Under the pieces are notes generated by a model. It was not told the origin of the DNA and made no database searches. It saw only the letters and a list, made by a program, of their open reading frames with translations. Shown here piece by piece: positions 59,571-64,000 of a stretch of 64,000 nt of DNA. A program made the translations under genes and the position numbers. The stretch's first letter is position 1, and every line of letters starts with the position of its first letter. The stretch is from Cyanosarcina radialis HA8281-LM2 (lineage in GTDB: Bacteria > Cyanobacteriota > Cyanobacteriia > Cyanobacteriales > CCAP-1448), in contig JAHHHA010000028.1 in the NCBI GenBank assembly GCA_019359615.1, forward strand, positions 19,626-83,625, given 5' to 3'.

Positions 59571-60065
59571 ATGAAAAATAAGTCGAGCTTGTTTCTAATA
59601 ACGCTGTCTTTAACCTCTTTTGTTTCCATGTTTTTTTTAGGTGTGAATGTGGCAATTGCTAGCGAAAAATTGAGTTGCCCAGAGCAACAAAGATTATTGC
59701 TAAATGCTACGGAGGGAATGCTTTATCCGAGCGAGTCGGACTATCCGTTCAGCTACTTCTTATTTCCTCAATTGTCATCGCTGCCAAGTCCCCAAAGTTT
59801 CGCGGCTTTAACGGGGCAGAGCCAGCAATCTGTTACTCAAGTTAATTTTGATGATTTTTTCAGACAAAAGACTAGATTTTATCCAGGGATGAGCCAGCAG
59901 CAAATTTTAACTGCTAGGCGTTTTCGGGTGTTGGAAGCAACTTTAAGGTCAAATTACAGACATTTAACTGTTTATCGGGTGGGGCAAATTTAAATTAATG
60001 TTTATATTGCCGGGGTTAATGGTTGCGGTTTGACTGGGCTGCAAACTGTCAGTATCGAAACTTAG
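59571..60065 (+). pseudogene. secreted NuiA-like nuclease inhibitor with in-frame stop
   Basis: Signal peptide (FLITLSLTSFVSMFFLGVNVAIA), then NuiA landmarks: LLLNATEGMLYPSESDYPFSYFLF, LTGQSQQSVTQVNFDDFFR, and FRVLEATLRSNYRHLTVYRVGQI. A TAA at 59991 interrupts, but the same frame continues INVYIAGVNGCGLTGLQTVS, IET, then TAG, matching the normal C-terminus of NuiA proteins. One nonsense change therefore truncates an otherwise intact gene, or it is read through. NuiA inhibits sugar-nonspecific nucleases; a signal peptide is unusual for it. Confidence 0.8.
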
Positions 60066-60380
60066 ACTCTGCTGGATTATCCTGTCTATTAAGGTGTCTA
60101 TCGGTCAATAGACATCCAATCGATCTAGCCACAATCACAACAACGCTCTGTGCGATCGAAAAAGCTCGGCTTCCAGTTGTTTCCAGTTGTTTCCAGCGAT
60201 CGAGGCAGGATAGATAATAGGCGTTATTTCGGCTGAGTCACTTCCGTTATTTTTTAACGTTTATCATCTGAAACCCTCATGAGTTTGTACTCATCCTAAT
60301 CGTCAGGTAAAAATAACCTCTATTCACTTCCGCTATTTTCGGGTACGGACTTCGCTTCCATCAATAATGATGCCCAAGAT
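60066..60380. other. intergenic with an inverted repeat
   Basis: TGTCTATT (60083-60090) and AATAGACA (60107-60114) form an 8-bp stem with a 16-base loop, probably the transcription end of the NuiA-like gene. Further on there are GTTTCCAGTTGTTTCCAG direct repeats (about 60175-60197). No gene is seen. Confidence 0.4.
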
Positions 60381-61673
60381 TCAGCTTGATTTGAGCGATC
60401 GCTGTCTGTGCCTAAATTCCCAAGGAGGGGCGGAGTTACCACTCCACACTCCTAGACGTTGTTGTTTGGCAACTGATTCGGCCCTCTTAACTTCCTCTGC
60501 TGGGGGACAATTATTCAGGTATTTAGCGTAAACGTATGCCAGTCCCGATTTGACCTGCTCTACTTGCAGCAGCTTCCCCCCGGCGTAGACCAAGGCCACT
60601 CGCCGCCCGTAACGATCGGTATCGACGATCTGAAGTTGCACCTGGGAGCCAGCAGATTTAATCAGCGATCGCAGGTGATTCCTCGATTCCTCTCCCAAAG
60701 CCTGGGACAACTCTGGGGCATCTATGCAGGCAAATCGAATTCGATAAGTTCTGCCCTCTTGCTTTACCTTGATGGTGTCGCCGTCGTGGACGCTCAAAAC
60801 CAAAGAATTTTGGATTGGTAACTGAGCTTGTCGAAGTTTAGATTTTGGATTTTGGATTGATGTTGTCTTGTTCGCTTCGGTTCCGTCTGCGTTCGTTTCT
60901 TCTTCAAGGCGGTTGCTAACGGTAATAGTAACTTCGGCAATCAGTTCGGTGTCGCTCTGCCCCAACCATTTGATCTTCTTCACCGTTCCGGCGTAGGGCG
61001 ATCGCACTCCGGTACTGGCGATCTGCCTGTCGATGGAGGCGATCTGGTTTCGGATCTGTCGTTCTTCCAAAAAGTCTTTCTGTTGGGCGACTTGCACCGC
61101 CGTATAAGCCGATTTTAAATTGGCTTGGGCAGTAAAAAGGTGCGATCGCAACCATTGCTCGCGGGTGAGTTCTTCTCCAGCGAGCGCCGGGAATTTCTTC
61201 GAGGCATAGTTAGTCCAGCGGCGGCTGGCGTAGAATTGAGCCAGATTTGCTCGGGCCAGTCTGGTTTCGAGTTGCGCTTGTCCGATATCGAGCCTGGTTG
61301 TAGCTAGGGAGTAACGTCGCTGTTGTTGGAGTCGATCGAGCCTCAGTTCTAAAAACTGGCGCTGTTGGTTGAGGGTTTGGTGCCTCGATGGGCGATCGCT
61401 TAAAATCTGTCCTACCTTGACTCTCTGAAGGGGGGTGACTTTCAAATCGGTGGGACTGTCGAGCGTTACCTTGATTTTGATGGTCTTGGGTTCGCTACTG
61501 GTAGTTTTGGTGGGAGTAGGGGAAGGTGGTGTTTGAGCGATACGTTGCTCCGCCACAGGAACCGCTGACGCTGGCTGTGACGGGGAATGAGAGCTAGTTT
61601 GAGAACAACCCGTCAAAAGGATAAGAGCGATACACGCTCCCTTGCCGCAAGCGAACGCCTGTGAAATTTTCAC
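60381..61673 (-). CDS. lipoprotein: HlyD-like region fused to thermonuclease domain
   Basis: About 430 residues. Starting at GTG 61673 the N-terminus is KISQAFACGKGACIALILLTGC, a basic start, hydrophobic core and lipobox LLTGC, so a lipoprotein. The middle (IKIKVTLDSPTDLKVTPLQRVKVGQILSD, long QQRQFLELRLDRL coiled coil, VRSPYAGTVKKIKWLGQ) matches membrane-fusion/HlyD adaptors. The C-terminus is a staphylococcal-type nuclease: VHDGDTIKV, RIRFACIDAPE (Arg, Asp, Glu), DRYGRRVA (Arg). An unusual fusion, likely surface nuclease. Longer starts (61808, 61766) are possible. Contains IQNPKSKL repeat insert. Confidence 0.8.
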   Translation of the reverse strand: MKISQAFACGKGACIALILLTGCSQTSSHSPSQPASAVPVAEQRIAQTPPSPTPTKTTSSEPKTIKIKVTLDSPTDLKVTPLQRVKVGQILSDRPSRHQTLNQQRQFLELRLDRLQQQRRYSLATTRLDIGQAQLETRLARANLAQFYASRRWTNYASKKFPALAGEELTREQWLRSHLFTAQANLKSAYTAVQVAQQKDFLEERQIRNQIASIDRQIASTGVRSPYAGTVKKIKWLGQSDTELIAEVTITVSNRLEEETNADGTEANKTTSIQNPKSKLRQAQLPIQNSLVLSVHDGDTIKVKQEGRTYRIRFACIDAPELSQALGEESRNHLRSLIKSAGSQVQLQIVDTDRYGRRVALVYAGGKLLQVEQVKSGLAYVYAKYLNNCPPAEEVKRAESVAKQQRLGVWSGNSAPPWEFRHRQRSLKSS

Positions 61674-61676
61674 AAG
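61659..61676. promoter_or_regulatory. GTGAAA-T-TTTCAC palindrome over the nuclease start
   Basis: CTGTGAAATTTTCACAAG. On the minus strand the GTG of the dyad is the proposed start codon of the lipoprotein nuclease. An imperfect copy (TGTGAAAATTTCCCA) follows at 61725-61739, further upstream of the gene. Confidence 0.5.
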
Positions 61677-61756
61677 TGGAAATGTCAACCAGTGCGCGTC
61701 GCCTGTGATATAGCAACGGCTGGCTGTGAAAATTTCCCAAAACTTCCAGAAATCGA

Positions 61757-62098
61757 TTACCGCCATCCTCGTTCTTTTTTCCACTTGCTGATTAATTTTC
61801 GAGAGCAACCTTGACCTGTAGCCGATCGCACGTAATCGGTTAAGGCAGTATACGAAACTATCCCCGATTCATGGGCGCGATCGAGTAGTTGATAAACCTG
61901 GGTAATCCGCCTCCAGTGAGGGAATTTGGGATTACTTCGATTTTGGATTTTAGATTTTGGATTTTGGATTGGGGTGGTGCTGAGAGGTTGGCTGGAGACT
62001 CTATGTGACAGAAGATTTTTGAACAAATCGCCATCAATCTCAACGTTCAGCCAATCGGGAGAGCGATCTTTGAGGAATTTTCTAACTGCTTTCAGCAT
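61757..62098 (-). CDS. hypothetical protein
   Basis: About 113 residues. MLKAVRKFLKDRSPDWLNVEIDGDLFKNLLSHRV, then an IQNPKSKIQN repeat insert, then a helical end HWRRITQVYQLLDRAHESGIVSYTALTDYVRSATGQGCSRKLISKWKKERGW that looks like a helix-turn-helix. The ATG at 62098 overlaps the ATPase stop by 17 bp. DNA binding is inferred only from the tail. Confidence 0.65.
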   Translation of the reverse strand: MLKAVRKFLKDRSPDWLNVEIDGDLFKNLLSHRVSSQPLSTTPIQNPKSKIQNRSNPKFPHWRRITQVYQLLDRAHESGIVSYTALTDYVRSATGQGCSRKLISKWKKERGWR

Positions 62099-63197
62099 CT
62101 GAAATCCTCTGGTAGTAGGGGACGATCTCAACGAAGAGCGCTTGGTTGCCAAACCGACACAAAGCCGTCAAAGGGACCAATTGCGCCACTCGACTCTCCG
62201 CAAACCTAAACTTATTCGCCACCTTCTTCACCTCTGTTTGATCCACCGGGAGAACGATCTTGGTCGAACTATTGCCGATTACATCTAAACTGAGGTGGCG
62301 TTCCGATTGAGAGGCTAAAGCTAAGGCCAGTCCGTATTTGCGCCCGTCAGCGATGATGCGATCGCAGGCACTTCCCGATACCTTGGGCATTTCCTTCGCC
62401 TCGTCGATAAATAAATAGGTACGCGGTAACTTCCCGTCGATCTCTCCCATCAGGCGGTGGGAGTCCATCAACTGACGCGCCAAAGATTCGGCTGCTATAG
62501 CACCGAGAGCGGGGGGTAGTTTGCACAAATCGATCCGCAGCAAGCGATCTTTCAAGGGAAACGCCGGACGGGAAAAAACCCCATACTGAAAAGTCGCCGC
62601 CAGCTTCAGCTTCAACTTCTGACTATCCTTGCAGCCATCGGCAATCCTGCCTTCGATTACCTGTTCCACATCGTCAAAGTTGGGAGGTTCGTTTTTCCAG
62701 GAGGGAGGATGTTCTTGATATATGTACCTTCGTCGATAGCACTCTCCTAAAATGTCGAGGCTCAGTCCCTCTTGAATCGGTCCGAGTTGCAAAGCTTTTT
62801 TCAACACCGCCGCCACGGCGATCGCTTGCAGGTTCGGACCGCCCCCTTCTGGATCTAAATTCACCACCAAGGGGTTAATCCCGTAGCGAGAAGCCATGTG
62901 CAATGGGTAGCAAGTTTCCCCTTCAATTTGCTGATCGCCGTGGAAATCGATGACGACGATTTGCATCTTCGGATAGGTGCGATGCAGTTCGTAGGCGATC
63001 GCTTTGAGGGTTTGCGTTTTGCCGCTCCCAGAAGCGCCAATGGCGACGATGTGACTGTTAGGTAACTCTTCTGGGTTCCAGTTGCATTCTTCTCCCAAAA
63101 CGATTCCACTTTTCGGAGCGATCGGGGGAGCTTCTTTAGCTTTGGGTTGCAGAACGGCGCTGGGTAGAGGCTTTTCTTGACGGCTAAACATACGCAA
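62082..63197 (-). CDS. HerA/TraD-like DNA-pumping ATPase
   Basis: A 371-residue ATPase. Walker A is GASGSGKTQTLKAIAYEL (about 55-70), Walker B is RTYLFIDEAKEMPK (about 265), and the sensor region is DGRKYGLALALASQSERHL with Gln/Ser. IVVIDFHGDQQIEGE holds a second Asp typical of the DUF87/HerA-FtsK group. There is no N-terminal membrane segment, unlike TraD/VirD4. It probably moves DNA in conjugation or maintenance of the element. A dispersed TTTTGGATTTTGG repeat lies just upstream of its start. Confidence 0.85.
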   Translation of the reverse strand: MRMFSRQEKPLPSAVLQPKAKEAPPIAPKSGIVLGEECNWNPEELPNSHIVAIGASGSGKTQTLKAIAYELHRTYPKMQIVVIDFHGDQQIEGETCYPLHMASRYGINPLVVNLDPEGGGPNLQAIAVAAVLKKALQLGPIQEGLSLDILGECYRRRYIYQEHPPSWKNEPPNFDDVEQVIEGRIADGCKDSQKLKLKLAATFQYGVFSRPAFPLKDRLLRIDLCKLPPALGAIAAESLARQLMDSHRLMGEIDGKLPRTYLFIDEAKEMPKVSGSACDRIIADGRKYGLALALASQSERHLSLDVIGNSSTKIVLPVDQTEVKKVANKFRFAESRVAQLVPLTALCRFGNQALFVEIVPYYQRISDAESS

Positions 63198-63267
63198 GAT
63201 TTTGGATTTTAGATTTTGGATTTTGGATTGGAAGAAGAGTTCGCGTTTTGCCTGTTTGCCGCTCCCT

Positions 63268-64000
63268 CTATTTGAGATCGATTAAACGGACGATCAAACT
63301 TCCGGTCGCTGAATAGTCTCCCAGCGTCGAACTTAGTTCGGCAGGACTGGCAGATTCGAGCCGCGCTACCACGATCCCGCCTCCGGTCGGTTGGAGGGTG
63401 ATGCTGTTGAATTGTTCGGGACGAGCGGGGAGTATCAGATCCTCGGCATCTTCGAGGGTTAGCCCTCCTGACACGTATGTTCTGCTGGCTGGTGGAATCT
63501 TAGCTAGAGCACTGGCGATATCTTCGCTTTCTAGGTGAATGGTCAGAGAGCGAGGAGAAATGTTGCGGCCGCGAGAGGTCTGGACGGAGTTGGTGGCCAG
63601 TTGGCACTCTTGGGAGCTTCCGGCTCGGTACAGTTTTCCCTGACCGTCTCTGACTAATAAATCGGTATCGGTGAGGGATTTGACGATCTCGTAGTTGCCA
63701 TCGATGCTTTCTTGGGTGAGAGCATTTCTGCCTTTGATGCGGGCAATCAGCAGGTGGCGGTTGATTTCTTCGTTGGTGATTTCTACCGCTCCCGATGGCA
63801 TGGCGAGGACCTGGTTGAAGGCTTTGAGCAGGCCGCCGCTGCTGCTGATGTTGAGGGCAAGTATGGCTACTACCACTAGTGCAGCGTGGCGAAAATAAGT
63901 GACCAGCTTAAGCGGGTTCGGGAAACCCCTGAAATTTCCAGACAAAAGGTTTAGCCAAAGTGCGGTTGAAGTAGTCAATAAAATCAAGAATCTTCTGCGT
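63268..64000 (-). CDS. membrane-anchored hypothetical protein (start beyond window)
   Basis: At least 239 residues; the frame stays open to the window end, so the N-terminus may be missing. A short charged start (RRRF) leads into LILLTTSTALWLNLLSG and then FRHAALVVVAILALNISSSGGLL, one or two membrane helices. The extracytoplasmic part has two repeats of an alpha/beta type (NEEINRHLLIARIKGRNALTQ; TIHLESEDIASALAKIPPASRTY). No family recognised. Position next to the ATPase suggests a conjugation-type membrane component. Confidence 0.65.
   Translation of the reverse strand, partial: RRRFLILLTTSTALWLNLLSGNFRGFPNPLKLVTYFRHAALVVVAILALNISSSGGLLKAFNQVLAMPSGAVEITNEEINRHLLIARIKGRNALTQESIDGNYEIVKSLTDTDLLVRDGQGKLYRAGSSQECQLATNSVQTSRGRNISPRSLTIHLESEDIASALAKIPPASRTYVSGGLTLEDAEDLILPARPEQFNSITLQPTGGGIVVARLESASPAELSSTLGDYSATGSLIVRLIDLK

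Noticed and set aside
1..64000. tRNA or rRNA genes
   Set aside because: I saw no cloverleaf-like sequence with the conserved T-loop and no rRNA segment; a tRNAscan run would be needed to be certain.

Overview
The window reads as cyanobacterial DNA. GCGATCGC (HIP1-type) octamers and their CGATCG cores occur throughout, short TTGGATTTTGGATT-type repeats are scattered through it, and many proteins belong to families seen mainly in cyanobacteria (long-chain flavodoxin, CopM-like DUF305, DUF6745, NuiA-like, DUF6876). The species is not identified. There are two very different halves: a metal-homeostasis and energy-complex half (about 1-42 kb) and an accessory half that looks like a plasmid or integrated mobile element (about 42-64 kb).

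The left part (1-28.6 kb) is a metal island. It holds a 5'-truncated multicopper oxidase, an HME-type RND pump, an NrsD/NreB-like exporter with a His-rich tail, a CoaT-like P1B-4 ATPase, and a copper block: PepSY protein, four-helix Cys-rich copper-storage protein, CopM-like DUF305 protein, CopZ, CopA, a 29-residue peptide, a double-cupredoxin protein and a CueR-like MerR. Regulatory DNA is unusually readable. There are four MerR-type elongated-spacer promoters, a G/C-tract palindrome of the RcnR/InrS type before the MFS exporter, and six TTTCAT-N5-TTTCAT-like direct repeats. These direct repeats precede an SbnA-like enzyme plus MATE-type exporter, a secreted peptide with GRHGM/L repeats, the RND pump and the copper-storage genes. 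This pattern suggests one copper-type regulon that includes an undescribed amino-acid-derived metabolite or secreted peptide system. A histidine kinase in the island has lost most of its partner response regulator.

The middle (28.7-42.1 kb) holds a six-gene leftward operon for a membrane complex related to hydrogenase-4/complex I (NuoB-like, HyfB, HyfC, HyfE, HyfF, HyfG) whose large subunit lacks the Ni-Fe cysteine pairs. It is followed by a DUF6745 gene and a degenerate thioredoxin-fold gene. Then come two tandem ComEC-like metallo-beta-lactamase-fold proteins with lost metal ligands, three CheY-like receivers, and an ArsR-type regulator.

The right part (42.1-64 kb) has mobile-element character: ArdA antirestriction protein, DUF4326, DUF2493, DUF932, DUF3037, a DnaQ-like exonuclease, a HerA/TraD-like ATPase and many unknown small genes, mostly on the minus strand. 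An arsenic island in it is badly decayed (Acr3-ArsC in-frame chimera, truncated SigZ). Three signals stand out. (1) A family of long structured elements (copies at 42751, 43514 and 46753, plus single-module relics) has compensatory changes in at least three helices, so it is probably a real RNA. (2) The palindrome GTGAAA-(A/T)-TTTCAC recurs seven times in near-perfect form, only between 44.4 and 61.7 kb. (3) A related leader motif, GGGGTGAAAACCAA, lies 15-27 bases before the start codon of at least seven minus-strand genes. Together these suggest a dedicated regulator or RNA-level control system for this element. Several genes here are interrupted by single frameshifts or a stop codon, which means either genuine decay or sequence error.
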